Of a stretch of 64,000 bases of DNA, positions 17,869 to 27,103 are shown piece after piece. Every line of letters starts with the position of its first letter. Within the stretch, counting starts at the first letter, position 1. The stretch is from contig NZ_CP065800.1 in NCBI RefSeq assembly GCF_023206215.1, forward strand, positions 992,001 through 1,056,000. Direction: 5' to 3'. This DNA comes from Butyrivibrio fibrisolvens (GTDB taxonomy: Bacteria; Bacillota; Clostridia; Lachnospirales; Lachnospiraceae). The notes under the pieces are model-generated. The model searched no databases. It worked only from the letters and a program-made list of their open reading frames with translations, and had not been told where the DNA came from. The position numbers and the translations under genes are program-made.

Positions 17869-18160
17869 TTCGGGGCTTTGACAAATATGCATAGCCCAGT
17901 GCGAGAGCCCAGTCGGAGATGGTTTATAAAATATTTTCGCGTTTTTTGAAGGAGTTATAAAATTCAGGAGCGTGATAGATGTAACTTTATATTCCGCATA
18001 GGGGCCGCATGTCTGAGCGAAGCGAGTTTCGGCCCCTGGAATATAAAGTTACAGATATCATGCCCTGAATTATAACTCCTTCAATAACGAGAAAATACTT
18101 TATAAACCATCTCTGACTGGGCCCTCGCACTGGGCGACGCATATTTGTCAAAGCCCCGAA
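17869..18160 (-). repeat. Long palindromic element, copy P3
   Basis: A 292-nt palindrome. The outer stem TTCGGGGCTTTGACAAATATGC pairs with GCATATTTGTCAAAGCCCCGAA perfectly over 22 bp. Inner stems run almost without break to the loop TGAGCGAAGCGAG. It keeps the family's asymmetric element CAGATATCATGCCCTG, but its outer arms are unrelated to those of P1/P5 or P2/P4. It lies directly downstream of the AraC gene on the minus strand, 18 nt from that gene's stop. A 12-nt tag, GAAGGCAAAGCC, overlaps its right end and recurs near 62964. Confidence 0.9.
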
Positions 18161-18178
18161 GGCAAAGCCTACATTTTT

Positions 18179-19030
18179 TTACCCCGCATTCTCACGATAT
18201 GCCGTAGGCGTAAGACCCATCTTTTTCTTGAAGGCCTTGGAGAAAGTGTAGATGTCAGAGTATCCGACAGCGAATGCGATATAGGACACCGTATTATCCG
18301 AGTTTCTTAGCATATTTGCAGCCTCCTTGATGCGATAAGTCATAAGGAAGTCCTGGATCGTCGACCCCGTAGCATCATGGAACAGCCTTGACAGATAGCT
18401 CCTGTTAAGACCGCATGCCCTTGATATATCCTCAACCCGAAGCTGTTCAGAGTATTTTAGATGTATATATTTGATAACTGTATGCACATATTGAAGCTGC
18501 AGACTCTCAGAACTCTCATCATCTTTTAAAGAAAATTCACTAAAGTAATCCAATAATTCGTATAGTTTTGATATACATATAAATTCCCTTGTAAAGTTTG
18601 CAAAAATGTTATTAAATATATTATAGAAGTTCTCTTTTGTACTATTTCCACGATCGCAGAGAGTAAATACAGGGTTATTTTCGTCGATACCCGCATCTTT
18701 TAATACTTCTATAACCCTCGATCCCCCGATATGCAGCCATTTGTAAGTCCATGGATCTTCCTTGTCAGCTATATAATAGGCGCTGACACCGGCAGGAATG
18801 AAGAATATCTGGTCCTTGTGAACATTGTAGGTAGTATTATCAATTGTAAGTTTTCCTCTACCGGAAGTAACCAGATGGATGATTCCACGCGGCCTTATAA
18901 TAGGTCCGTAAGAGTATTCCGGTTCACATACATAGTCACCGATTTCGTATAGACGTACGTCCGAACTTGAATCAAAATCAACGAATGCACAGAAATCAAA
19001 ACCGACACCTTCTGACTTATTTCTTATCAT
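18179..19030 (-). CDS. AraC family transcriptional regulator
   Basis: A 283-residue one-component regulator. An N-terminal cupin/AraC-binding domain (GRGKLTIDNTTYNVHKDQIF, FFIPAGVSAYY) precedes a C-terminal double HTH (LRVEDISRACGLNRSYLSRLF, YIAFAVGYSDIYTFSKAFKK, ending LTPTAYREN). The ATG at 19030 has GAGGTG 4 nt upstream; the longer frame from 19072 has no site. It is divergent from the MalE/F/G-like importer and alpha-galactosidase genes and resembles MsmR/RafR regulators in domain plan and context. It very likely controls that locus in response to an alpha-galactoside. Confidence 0.9.
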   Translation of the reverse strand: MIRNKSEGVGFDFCAFVDFDSSSDVRLYEIGDYVCEPEYSYGPIIRPRGIIHLVTSGRGKLTIDNTTYNVHKDQIFFIPAGVSAYYIADKEDPWTYKWLHIGGSRVIEVLKDAGIDENNPVFTLCDRGNSTKENFYNIFNNIFANFTREFICISKLYELLDYFSEFSLKDDESSESLQLQYVHTVIKYIHLKYSEQLRVEDISRACGLNRSYLSRLFHDATGSTIQDFLMTYRIKEAANMLRNSDNTVSYIAFAVGYSDIYTFSKAFKKKMGLTPTAYRENAG

Positions 19031-19061
19031 GTCCACCTCACAAAATGACAAACTTAAATAA

Positions 19062-19085
19062 CAAAATAACATTTTTGTTATTTTG
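19062..19085. promoter_or_regulatory. Candidate operator between AraC gene and importer
   Basis: A perfect 10-bp inverted repeat CAAAATAACA-tttt-TGTTATTTTG is centred in the divergent gap. A related half-site, CAAAATGACA, lies at 19041-19050. It is a good candidate binding site for the adjacent AraC-type regulator; binding is inferred only. Confidence 0.5.
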
Positions 19086-19158
19086 ATATAAGTCTAAACT
19101 TAAAATATCAAAGGCACAAGATACTAAAGTAAAGGGTTCAAAAAACGGAGGGAAGAAA

Positions 19159-20508
19159 ATGAAAAAGAAAGTATTGTCACTACTTATGTGCACTGTATTG
19201 GCAGCTGGTGTTGTAGGCTGCAGTTCAGGCGGTTCAGGTACAACAGATGGCGGTAATGCTACGCAGACTTCTAATGACGGCTCTAAGACATATTCAACTG
19301 ACAAAATCACAATAAACATATGGGATAGCAATCAGCAACCGGGACTCCAGGAGATCGCTGATGACTGGACAGCTAAGTCCGGAGTTGCAGTATCTATAGA
19401 AGTTATCGACTGGGATAACTACTGGACACTTCTTGAAGCAGGTGCTTCAGGCGGAGATATGCCGGATGTATTCTGGATGCACTCCAATACAGCACAGATG
19501 TATATGGAGAATGGAATCCTTCTTGATCTTACAGACTATATAGCAGCAGACAGCGCTATAGTTAAAGACAATTATTATGAAGGTGTATGGGATCTTTATA
19601 ATAGCGATGGCAAGCAGTATGCGCTTCCTAAGGATCATGATACTATAGCTCTTTTGTACAACAAGGCAATCTTTGAAGAGTATGGCGTAGATGTTCCTAC
19701 AGATGACTGGACATGGGAAGATATGTATGAAGCAGCTAAGACTATCACAGAGAAGTCCAATGGTGACATCTATGGTCTTGCTCTTAACACATCCAACAAC
19801 CAGGACGGCTGGTACAATCTTGTATATGATTACGGCGCACAGGTTATCACAGAAGATCACAAAGGCACAACAATCGGATCTGATCAGGGCAAAGAGGCTA
19901 TGGAGATGGTCAGAAAGCTCCTTACAGTTGGCGCTCCTCAGTCAGTAGTTGCTGAGACAGGTACAGATTCACTCTTCCAGTCAGGTAAGGTTGGTATGAT
20001 CACTCAGGGTTCATGGATGATCAACTCTTTCTACACAGCTGAGAATCACGCAGATTATGCATGGGCTATGCTTCCATATGCTGATACTAACGGCAACGGA
20101 TCCTGCGATTCAGGTGAGAGATATTCCTGCTACAATGGACTTGGATGGGCTGCTAATGCTGGTGTGTCAGATCCTCAGGCTTGCTACGATCTTATCTCTT
20201 ATTTCTGCTCAGAAGAAGGCCAGATCAAGCAGGCTAAGCTTGGCGTAACAATGGGCGGTATGAAGGGCGTATCAGAAGATTTTGCTAACGCTTTCGAAGG
20301 AATGGACGTATCTGCATTCACAAGAGCAGAGGAAGAGGGAGACCTTTACTTCCGTCCTTACACAAGAAAGACTCCTGTATGGGAAGATGCACTTCAGCAG
20401 GCTGGCGGATTCCTTGATGCATGGCAGAATCCTGAAGATCCGGCTCTTATGTCTACAGCTTGTGATAACGCACAGAAGATAATCGAAGATGCTATCGCAG
20501 CAGAATAA
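19159..20508 (+). CDS. Sugar-binding lipoprotein (family 1, MalE-like)
   Basis: A 449-residue extracellular binding protein of a CUT1 importer. The lipobox is VVGC with Cys21, then a Gly/Ser/Thr linker. Binding-fold segments include ITINIWDSNQQPGLQEIADDW, DVFWMHSNTAQMYMENGILL and MITQGSWMINSF. The gene is preceded by GGAGGGAAG and heads an operon with two permeases and a GH36 alpha-galactosidase, so raffinose-, melibiose- or stachyose-type sugars are the likely ligands (inference). Confidence 0.92.
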   Translation: MKKKVLSLLMCTVLAAGVVGCSSGGSGTTDGGNATQTSNDGSKTYSTDKITINIWDSNQQPGLQEIADDWTAKSGVAVSIEVIDWDNYWTLLEAGASGGDMPDVFWMHSNTAQMYMENGILLDLTDYIAADSAIVKDNYYEGVWDLYNSDGKQYALPKDHDTIALLYNKAIFEEYGVDVPTDDWTWEDMYEAAKTITEKSNGDIYGLALNTSNNQDGWYNLVYDYGAQVITEDHKGTTIGSDQGKEAMEMVRKLLTVGAPQSVVAETGTDSLFQSGKVGMITQGSWMINSFYTAENHADYAWAMLPYADTNGNGSCDSGERYSCYNGLGWAANAGVSDPQACYDLISYFCSEEGQIKQAKLGVTMGGMKGVSEDFANAFEGMDVSAFTRAEEEGDLYFRPYTRKTPVWEDALQQAGGFLDAWQNPEDPALMSTACDNAQKIIEDAIAAE

Positions 20509-20594
20509 TGAATTATAAGCTATGTACTTTGGCGAAGGGTACTTACTCGGATGCTGCATAGCTATAAGAAATCCTTTCTTATCTAATTTTGATC

Positions 20595-20638
20595 AAATGG
20601 TCTGCACATAGGCCGGGTGCTTTTTGTGCAGACCATTT
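20595..20638 (+). promoter_or_regulatory. Intercistronic hairpin between binding protein and permease
   Basis: A perfect 14-bp stem (AAATGGTCTGCACA with TGTGCAGACCATTT) has no T tract after it. A second stem, AGCTATG/CATAGCT, lies just upstream near 20518-20573. Such hairpins after binding-protein genes usually protect the upstream mRNA and lower expression of the permeases. The remaining gap up to 20823 is AT-rich and could also hold a promoter. Confidence 0.55.
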
Positions 20639-20823
20639 CTAAAAAAATCCACAGAAAAAAGAATATTATTAGTATTTGGGTTTTACGTTTTCTTTAATGA
20701 CATCTTTAATTATTATCTTTGTTTTTATATTTATTTTTTGATCATTATCAAAAATGGGAATGAATTTTGATTACGAATCAACCAGTGATTCATGTGTATA
20801 TGAATTGTGTATAGGAGGGTTAT

Positions 20824-21714
20824 ATGGGAAAAAATAAAATGACTCCCTCGCAGAAACGACAGGCAATATGGGGATGGGCCTTTATCACGCCTACAATGCT
20901 GGGACTTATAATTCTTAACTTTTATCCGGCGATCAATACAGTATATCAGTCTTTTTGTAAAACAGGAGATTTTGGAAGAGGCAACATATTTGTCGGCATA
21001 GAGAACTATAAGAAAGTAATTGCAAATACAGAGACATGGCAGTCATTATGGAACACTGTCAAGTACATGATAGTAGAGGTTCCGCTTGGAATCGTGATCG
21101 CACTTATTCTTGCAGTTCTTCTTCAGAAGAAATTGGCAGGCAAGACCCTGTTTAGAACTTTATATTTCCTTCCTATGGTGTGTGCACCTGCTGCAGTTGC
21201 CATGGTTTGGAAGTGGCTTTACAATCAGCAGTTCGGCCTTCTTAACAATGTATTTCATACCAATGTAGCATGGATATCCAATCCTGCGATAGCATGGATC
21301 AGTGTAGGTATCATCGGTGTATGGTCCATCATAGGCTACAACATGGTTTTATTTATAGCAGGTCTTCAGGAGATTCCCAAAGACTATTATGAAGCAGCAG
21401 AGATTGACGGCGCTTCGGGACTTAGACAGTTCTTCAGTATCACAGTACCGCTCCTTAGTCCTACGACATTTTTTATCGTACAGACCAGGATTATCGGAGC
21501 ACTTACAGTATTCGATCTTATGTTCATGGTTATGGACAAGACCAATCAGGCTCTTAATAAGACACAGTCCATAGTATATCTTTTCTATACATATGCTTTT
21601 ACAAACTCTAACAGAGGCTATGGCGCAACACTTGTAGTAGTACTTGTGGTCTTCATCATGATAGTAACTTTCTTCCTTCAGAAACTTGAGAAGAAGATGG
21701 TCTTCTATAACTAA
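20824..21714 (+). CDS. Sugar ABC transporter permease, MalF/MsmF type
   Basis: A 296-residue CUT1 permease with six membrane segments (first FITPTMLGLIILNFYPAIN). The EAA loop reads YEAAEIDGASGLRQFFSITVP. An AGGAGGG site lies 6 nt upstream of the ATG. It forms the channel with the permease at 21863. The cognate ATPase is not encoded here. Confidence 0.92.
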   Translation: MGKNKMTPSQKRQAIWGWAFITPTMLGLIILNFYPAINTVYQSFCKTGDFGRGNIFVGIENYKKVIANTETWQSLWNTVKYMIVEVPLGIVIALILAVLLQKKLAGKTLFRTLYFLPMVCAPAAVAMVWKWLYNQQFGLLNNVFHTNVAWISNPAIAWISVGIIGVWSIIGYNMVLFIAGLQEIPKDYYEAAEIDGASGLRQFFSITVPLLSPTTFFIVQTRIIGALTVFDLMFMVMDKTNQALNKTQSIVYLFYTYAFTNSNRGYGATLVVVLVVFIMIVTFFLQKLEKKMVFYN

Positions 21715-21731
21715 GAATAATAGCTTCGGTT

Positions 21732-21858
21732 TTGAAGCATTAGTTTGAAAATGATGACATTTTCAAAGTGGCTAATTCCAAATAACTAGTTTAATTGGTG
21801 CTGCGAGCTACGCCAATACAAGACTTTTAGCCACTTGTTTCACTCGCAACATGAGGTT
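21732..21858 (+). promoter_or_regulatory. Structured leader L1 with possible pseudoknot at the ribosome binding site
   Basis: Elements in order: TTGAAGCATTAGTT; hairpin TTTGAAAATG-atga-CATTTTCAAA (21744-21767); a long-range stem AAGTGGCTAA/TTAGCCACTT (21766-21775 with 21827-21836) enclosing hairpin ATTGGTG/CGCCAAT. The loop of the latter contains TGCGAG (21802-21807), exactly complementary to CTCGCA at 21843-21848, 2 nt before ATGAGG. Three other leaders in the window share this plan (56778, 59840, 59908). It would be able to mask or expose the ribosome binding site of the second permease gene. Confidence 0.6.
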
Positions 21859-21862
21859 GAAT

Positions 21863-22705
21863 ATGGATAGTTTAAGTAGAAATTACAGAATAAACAGATT
21901 CTTTACATATTTAGTTCTGACAATAATGGCAATTGTAATGCTGGTTCCCTTTGCATGGATGATCCTTACGGCGGTTAAGACCAATCAGGAAGCCATTTCG
22001 GTCGATCCTTTCTATATATTCCCACAGGTTGACTGGCATTGGGAGAATTTTGGAAAAGTATGGAAGAGTTATAACTTCATTACTCTTTATAAAAATACTA
22101 TACTTTTCATATTTTTCAGAGTTGTGTGTGCATGTCTTACTGCAACAATGGCAGGATATGCATTCGGAAGACTTGAGTTCCCGGGCAAGAAGCTTATGTT
22201 CTCGCTGGTACTGATCCAGATGATGATCCCATCTCAGATATTCATCATCCCTCAGTATCTTATGGTTTCAAAGCTCCATTGGATGAACACAACTGCAGGA
22301 CTTGTATTCCCCGGACTTGTAACAGCTTTTGGTACATACCTTCTTAAGACAAGCTATCAGGGTCTTCCAAGAGATCTTGAAGAGGCAGCGCAGATAGATG
22401 GATGCAATATAGGACAGACATTCCTTTTTATAATGCTGCCACTTACAAGGTCAGCAATGATATCTCTTGGTATCTTCACAGCACTTTTTGCTTTCAAGGA
22501 TCTTATGTGGCCTATGATCGTATGTCCTAGTGCTGAGACTACAACACTTAGCGCAGGACTTGCCAAGATGCAGGGGCAGTATGGCAATGATTATCCTACC
22601 ATGATGGCATCAGCAGTTCTTGCTATCGTACCTATGATAGTGATCTACATCATCTTCCAGAAGCAGTTTGTAGAAGGAATCGCAACATCAGGCGGTAAGC
22701 TGTGA
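21863..22705 (+). CDS. Sugar ABC transporter permease, MalG/MsmG type
   Basis: A 281-residue CUT1 permease with six membrane segments and EAA loop LEEAAQIDGCNIGQTFLFIMLP. The ATG at 21863 is preferred because GAGG lies 6 nt before it. The in-frame ATG at 21851 overlaps that site and has none of its own. The gene is preceded by structured leader L1 and ends 98 bp before the alpha-galactosidase gene. Confidence 0.92.
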   Translation: MDSLSRNYRINRFFTYLVLTIMAIVMLVPFAWMILTAVKTNQEAISVDPFYIFPQVDWHWENFGKVWKSYNFITLYKNTILFIFFRVVCACLTATMAGYAFGRLEFPGKKLMFSLVLIQMMIPSQIFIIPQYLMVSKLHWMNTTAGLVFPGLVTAFGTYLLKTSYQGLPRDLEEAAQIDGCNIGQTFLFIMLPLTRSAMISLGIFTALFAFKDLMWPMIVCPSAETTTLSAGLAKMQGQYGNDYPTMMASAVLAIVPMIVIYIIFQKQFVEGIATSGGKL

Positions 22706-22803
22706 TCATTGAGAAATGATAAATATAAAAAGATATCACTTATCTTCGAGAACTGATCACTAATTTTTAATAGAAGTAATATTGTTTTTACGTGAGGGAT
22801 GGC

Positions 22804-25110
22804 ATGAGCATTATATTAGACAGGAGTAGTAAAGTATTCCATTTAAAAACTAAAAATACAGAGTATCAGATCAAGATAAACGAGTATGGCATGGTACTTC
22901 ATACCTATTACGGGGCGCCTTTGGGAGATGCTGATATGTCTTATCTTATCAAAGAGATAGACAGAGGATTCTCCGGCAATAGCTATGAATGCAGAGACAG
23001 AAGGGGCTTATCGCCTGATACGCTTCCTTTTGAATATTCTACAGAAGGTGCAGGAGACTATAGGATAAATGCACTTGGAATAGAAGATCCTAAGGGCGCA
23101 AGGACAAGTGATCTAAGGTATAAATCACATACTATATATGATGGAATATATACAATTGATAATATGCCTTATGTCAGATCCTCATATGAAGGAACTTCAG
23201 AATATAAGACCATGAAGGAGGCTTCGCAGGATGATAGCTGTAAAGAGGCCGAATCTACACTTGTAATAGTCCTTGAAGATAAGATTTTAGGTATTGAAGT
23301 ATCTCTTGTTTACAAAGTCTTTGAAGACAAAGATATTATAGTCAGAAGCACACGTATTACCAATATTTCATCTGATGAAGTAACTCTTACCAAGGCTCAG
23401 TCCATGTCCATAGACCTTCTTCACAAAAATATGGACTATATCCACTTCCATGGACGTCATGCCATGGAGAGACAGCCTGAAAGAAAGAGGCTTACTCACG
23501 ATATCCAATCGATAAGATCAAAGCGCGGTGCCAGCAGTCATCATAACAATCCTTTCGTGATACTATGTGACAAGAATGCAACAGAAGACTACGGCGAATG
23601 CTACGGCTTCATGCTTATGTATTCCGGTAACCATCTTGAAGAGATAGAGGTTGATCAGGCAGGAACTGTAAGACTTACTGCAGGAATCGGATCAGATTAT
23701 TTTAGATGGAAGCTATCTTGTGGTCAGTCGTTCCAGACACCGGAAGTTATCATGGCTTATTCAGACAAGGGTCTTAATGATCTTAGCTTTTTGTATCACC
23801 AGATCATAAGAGAGAATGTATGCCCCAAAGAGTTTCGTGATATGAAGAGACCTGTCCTTATCAACAACTGGGAAGGTACATATTTTGATTTTGATGAAAA
23901 GAAGATCATGGAGATCCAGGATGCTGCAGCAGATCTTGGCTGCGAGATGTTCGTCCTTGACGATGGCTGGTTTGGTGCAAGAAATGATGATAATGCAGGA
24001 CTTGGTGACTGGTATGTCAATACCAAAAAGCTCCCGGGATCTATCAAAGCTATCGCAGATCATGCCAATAGCCTTAATATGAAATTCGGCCTATGGTTTG
24101 AGCCTGAGATGGTCAATGAAGATTCTGATCTTTATAGAAATCATCCTGACTGGGCTATAACAGATGAAGGCAGAGATCCTGTAATGGGTCGCAATCAGCT
24201 GGTCCTTGATATGGGGAGGCGAGAAGTCGTAGACTACCTCTATGATATGATTTCGAAGATCCTTGACAGTGCCAATATTGAATATATCAAGTGGGACTTC
24301 AACAGATCTGTATGTAATGTATATTCCAGAGTACTTCCTGCTGACAGGCAGGGCGAAGCTTCCCACAGATTCATGCTTGGAACTTATGATCTTATGAACA
24401 GACTTCGCTCACATTATCCCAATGTCATGATAGAAGGATGTTCAGGAGGTGGCGGAAGATTTGATGCAGGTATCATGTTCTATTCGCCTCAGATATGGTG
24501 CTCTGATAACTCGGAAGCTATAGACAGACTTAGTATCCAGAAGGGCACATCCTACGGATATCCTGTCAGCACTATGGGAGCACATGTATCTGCATCTCCC
24601 AATCACCAGAACGGAAGACAGACCTCTATTATTACAAGAGGTATAGTCGCAATGTCAGGAACCTTTGGATATGAGCTGGATCCAAGGAAACTCTCAGAAT
24701 CAGACAAGGATATCATAAGGCAGCAGATAAGGGATTTTAACAGGTTCTACTTCCTGATCCAGAAAGGCAGATACTTTAGACTGACAGATAATGAGACAGA
24801 AGAGTATTTTGTTTCATGGGAGTTTGTATCTAATAGTAAGGATGAAGCTCTTATAAGCCTTGTGATGAAAGATGTGCATGCTAATCCTGTGATACCTCAC
24901 ATTAAGCTAAGAGGACTTGATGCTGATACCGTATACAAGGTTGATTATTGCAGATCTTCAGTGGAGGATACACCTGAAGACGTAGGTATCAGGAGATCCA
25001 AACTTGAGGACATGACATTTACAGGAGCAGCACTTATGAATGCAGGATTTGCTTTTGATCCTATGTACGGAGTATATCCATCTGTGCAGTTGCATTTTAC
25101 TAAAGCTTGA
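22804..25110 (+). CDS. Alpha-galactosidase, GH36
   Basis: A 768-residue intracellular glycoside hydrolase that removes alpha-1,6-linked galactose from raffinose, melibiose and related sugars. Length and order of domains fit GH36 group I: an N-terminal beta-sandwich, a central TIM barrel and a C-terminal beta domain. Motifs seen are DDGWFGARNDD, LWFEPEMVNEDSDLY, IKWDFNRS with nucleophile Asp498, EGCSGGGGRFD and WCSDNSEAIDR with acid/base Asp568. There is no signal peptide. The start ATG at 22804 follows GAGGGA; the upstream GTG is less likely. Galactose released would enter through galactokinase (galK, 63048). Confidence 0.94.
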   Translation: MSIILDRSSKVFHLKTKNTEYQIKINEYGMVLHTYYGAPLGDADMSYLIKEIDRGFSGNSYECRDRRGLSPDTLPFEYSTEGAGDYRINALGIEDPKGARTSDLRYKSHTIYDGIYTIDNMPYVRSSYEGTSEYKTMKEASQDDSCKEAESTLVIVLEDKILGIEVSLVYKVFEDKDIIVRSTRITNISSDEVTLTKAQSMSIDLLHKNMDYIHFHGRHAMERQPERKRLTHDIQSIRSKRGASSHHNNPFVILCDKNATEDYGECYGFMLMYSGNHLEEIEVDQAGTVRLTAGIGSDYFRWKLSCGQSFQTPEVIMAYSDKGLNDLSFLYHQIIRENVCPKEFRDMKRPVLINNWEGTYFDFDEKKIMEIQDAAADLGCEMFVLDDGWFGARNDDNAGLGDWYVNTKKLPGSIKAIADHANSLNMKFGLWFEPEMVNEDSDLYRNHPDWAITDEGRDPVMGRNQLVLDMGRREVVDYLYDMISKILDSANIEYIKWDFNRSVCNVYSRVLPADRQGEASHRFMLGTYDLMNRLRSHYPNVMIEGCSGGGGRFDAGIMFYSPQIWCSDNSEAIDRLSIQKGTSYGYPVSTMGAHVSASPNHQNGRQTSIITRGIVAMSGTFGYELDPRKLSESDKDIIRQQIRDFNRFYFLIQKGRYFRLTDNETEEYFVSWEFVSNSKDEALISLVMKDVHANPVIPHIKLRGLDADTVYKVDYCRSSVEDTPEDVGIRRSKLEDMTFTGAALMNAGFAFDPMYGVYPSVQLHFTKA

Positions 25111-25171
25111 AACAATAATACATAACTTAATATAACTTGTGATTCATTCCCATAATCCTATACACAAGTAA

Positions 25172-25211
25172 AAGAGTACCCGTGGTTCCCATAGCCCGGG
25201 TATTCTTTTTT
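25172..25211 (+). terminator. Terminator of the alpha-galactosidase operon
   Basis: AAGAGTACCCG pairs with CGGGTATTCTT (one G-U pair) and is followed directly by a T run. Confidence 0.85.
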
Positions 25212-25303
25212 CATAATAATAGATAACCAAAAAGAGCGTATAATAAAAAGTGGCAGGATTTTGATAGTTTTAAAGAAGAAAGTGGCTTTTCTTCAATATA
25301 TTA

Positions 25304-27069
25304 TAGGTAATTGCGAAACTCGCCGTGCGCGTTCGCAATCTTGAATTTAAACAAGGAAGAATTCATGCAGAGCATGAATTCTCTGATACAAAATGTGAAC
25401 CGTCAGTTTTAGGCGCACTTTAATAAGCATATGGCTTCATGAAGTTGGTAAGTCCTACGCGATTAGAGGTTTTGCACTACGTATATATTCATGGTGTTTG
25501 ATTTTGTCAGCGAGAACGACGGTGATGAGCTGAGTGATACCTGCAAGGATAAGGTCGGCATGCAAGGTTTTTTCATTTTGTGTGCGACGCCCTGCTAAAC
25601 AAAGATAGTCTTTCATATGATTGATATCTCTTTCGACAGCAGTCCTGATTTTATAAGTATTGTTCCATTCTTCGGTACCGCGAAGTACTCCTGGATAGGC
25701 TCGTAGATTCTTTTCGGGATAAATATGTATCATACGACCGCAGGAAGAATCGGTACAAGGGTTATCGCATTGGCACTCTCGATGTTGCTTGCCGGTAGAT
25801 TTATCGTAAACATATTTGATTTTTGGACAGACAAATTTGAACCTTACTAAACCATTCTTACTTGAAGATTTACCATCGGATTTCATCGGAAGTGAGTCAT
25901 CATTAGGACAACAGGGTATACCGTCAGCATTTACTTTGCAATCAGGATATTTGATTCCTGCTCTACTGTTTAAAGGTATATATGCTTTTGAAAAATGTTT
26001 ATCTGTTCCAAAAGTATCACCTGTAAGCAGTTGTTTATACAGAAGAGTTGAATCAAAAGCAGCATCGCCCAAAAATGTTTTGGGATTGATGAGCGGATGT
26101 TTTGAAAAGAAGTCCTGAAGTGTGGGAATGAGAAGTTTTGCGTCATGAACACATTTATCTTCGTCAGGTGAATCAGATTTCTTTTCAACAATGATATCCG
26201 GGTGAGATGCCAAAAAGTCTTTGTTGTAAAAAGAAATATGTCGGACAATTCCCAGGCCGTTTGTCACAATGCCAAACTTGAAAACGTAGCAGAAATGGCC
26301 GTTGATATATAACTGTTTGATTTCAGGATTGGCAGAAGCATGAGAAGGCATCAATCCATAAGCTGCCTTATAGGGATCATAGGATTTATAAAAACCCATT
26401 GCTTTGGCATATGCCTTAAGCTGTTTGATGATCCTGTTAGCATACTTGGGATTGTTTTCAGTGACAAAGGCTTCAATCCCAGAAGAATCAAAGATGGTCA
26501 TGTTGGCTTTTGCAGAATCAATAGCCTGACAGATAGGCTCGGTAATATCGACGAGCTTATCAAAAACAAGCTGTAAGTCATCCAGAAAATCTTGCTTAAA
26601 GCGGGTTATTTTAGAAGCATCAGGAACTTTGGTAAAACCACAGAATTCACGAAGTGGCTTCGAGTATGCAAGAAAGACCAGTAGAAGCTGATCTGTGGGG
26701 ATAGTAAAAATGCGTTGGATAATTAAAGCCCAGAGCATAGCTTTTAATGGGTATTTACGGGATCTTCCCGTTGATGCATAGAAATGCTTTATAAAAGAAA
26801 GCGGAATAATTTCATCAAGGTCGATATGGTTTTCTAATAGAGACAAAAACGCAGGCTTGTCATTTTCAAATTTATCTTGGCAATCTGCATAGATATCAGC
26901 CAAAGAAAGCTGTTTATATGGTATCATATATATCAGAATAACTCCTTTCTTGGTATTGGTCAGTGGTTTCTCGTCAATTCTATTGTACCATATCCGGTGA
27001 GGGGTTATTCATTTTTTATAGAGCAAAAGTGCCGTATTTATGCGGCTTTTGGCGTTTCGCAAACGCCTA
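25304..27069 (-). mobile_element. Complete insertion sequence, IS1182-like, with 12-bp target duplication
   Basis: A 1766-bp element. Terminal imperfect inverted repeats start TAGGTAATTGCGAAACTCGCC at the left and TAGGCGTTTGCGAAACGCC at the right (reverse complement). It is flanked by a direct repeat, TTCAATATATTA, at 25292-25303 and 27070-27081. The only gene is a transposase on the minus strand. Hairpins inside both ends (25368-25392, an 11-bp stem; about 27023-27050) would block read-through. It has inserted between the alpha-galactosidase terminator and the start of the PPOX gene. The intact target duplication suggests a recent event. Confidence 0.85.
25455..26927 (-). CDS. Transposase, IS1182-like (DUF772 plus DDE domain)
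   Basis: A 490-residue DDE transposase that catalyses movement of the surrounding element. The N-terminal DUF772-type region includes TGRSRKYPLKAMLWALIIQR. The catalytic triad appears as Asp in IFDSSGIEAFV, Asp in FLGDAAFDS and Glu in RTAVERDINHMKDY, followed by a terminal membrane-like hydrophobic helix. Cys-rich residues in CQCDNPCTDSSC form the expected insertion before the last Glu. AAAGGAG lies about 15 nt upstream of the ATG. The gene is full length with no frameshift, so the element may still be active. Confidence 0.85.
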   Translation of the reverse strand: MIPYKQLSLADIYADCQDKFENDKPAFLSLLENHIDLDEIIPLSFIKHFYASTGRSRKYPLKAMLWALIIQRIFTIPTDQLLLVFLAYSKPLREFCGFTKVPDASKITRFKQDFLDDLQLVFDKLVDITEPICQAIDSAKANMTIFDSSGIEAFVTENNPKYANRIIKQLKAYAKAMGFYKSYDPYKAAYGLMPSHASANPEIKQLYINGHFCYVFKFGIVTNGLGIVRHISFYNKDFLASHPDIIVEKKSDSPDEDKCVHDAKLLIPTLQDFFSKHPLINPKTFLGDAAFDSTLLYKQLLTGDTFGTDKHFSKAYIPLNSRAGIKYPDCKVNADGIPCCPNDDSLPMKSDGKSSSKNGLVRFKFVCPKIKYVYDKSTGKQHRECQCDNPCTDSSCGRMIHIYPEKNLRAYPGVLRGTEEWNNTYKIRTAVERDINHMKDYLCLAGRRTQNEKTLHADLILAGITQLITVVLADKIKHHEYIRSAKPLIA

Positions 27070-27103
27070 TTCAATATATTATTAAAAGGGGGATTTGCAG
27101 ACT

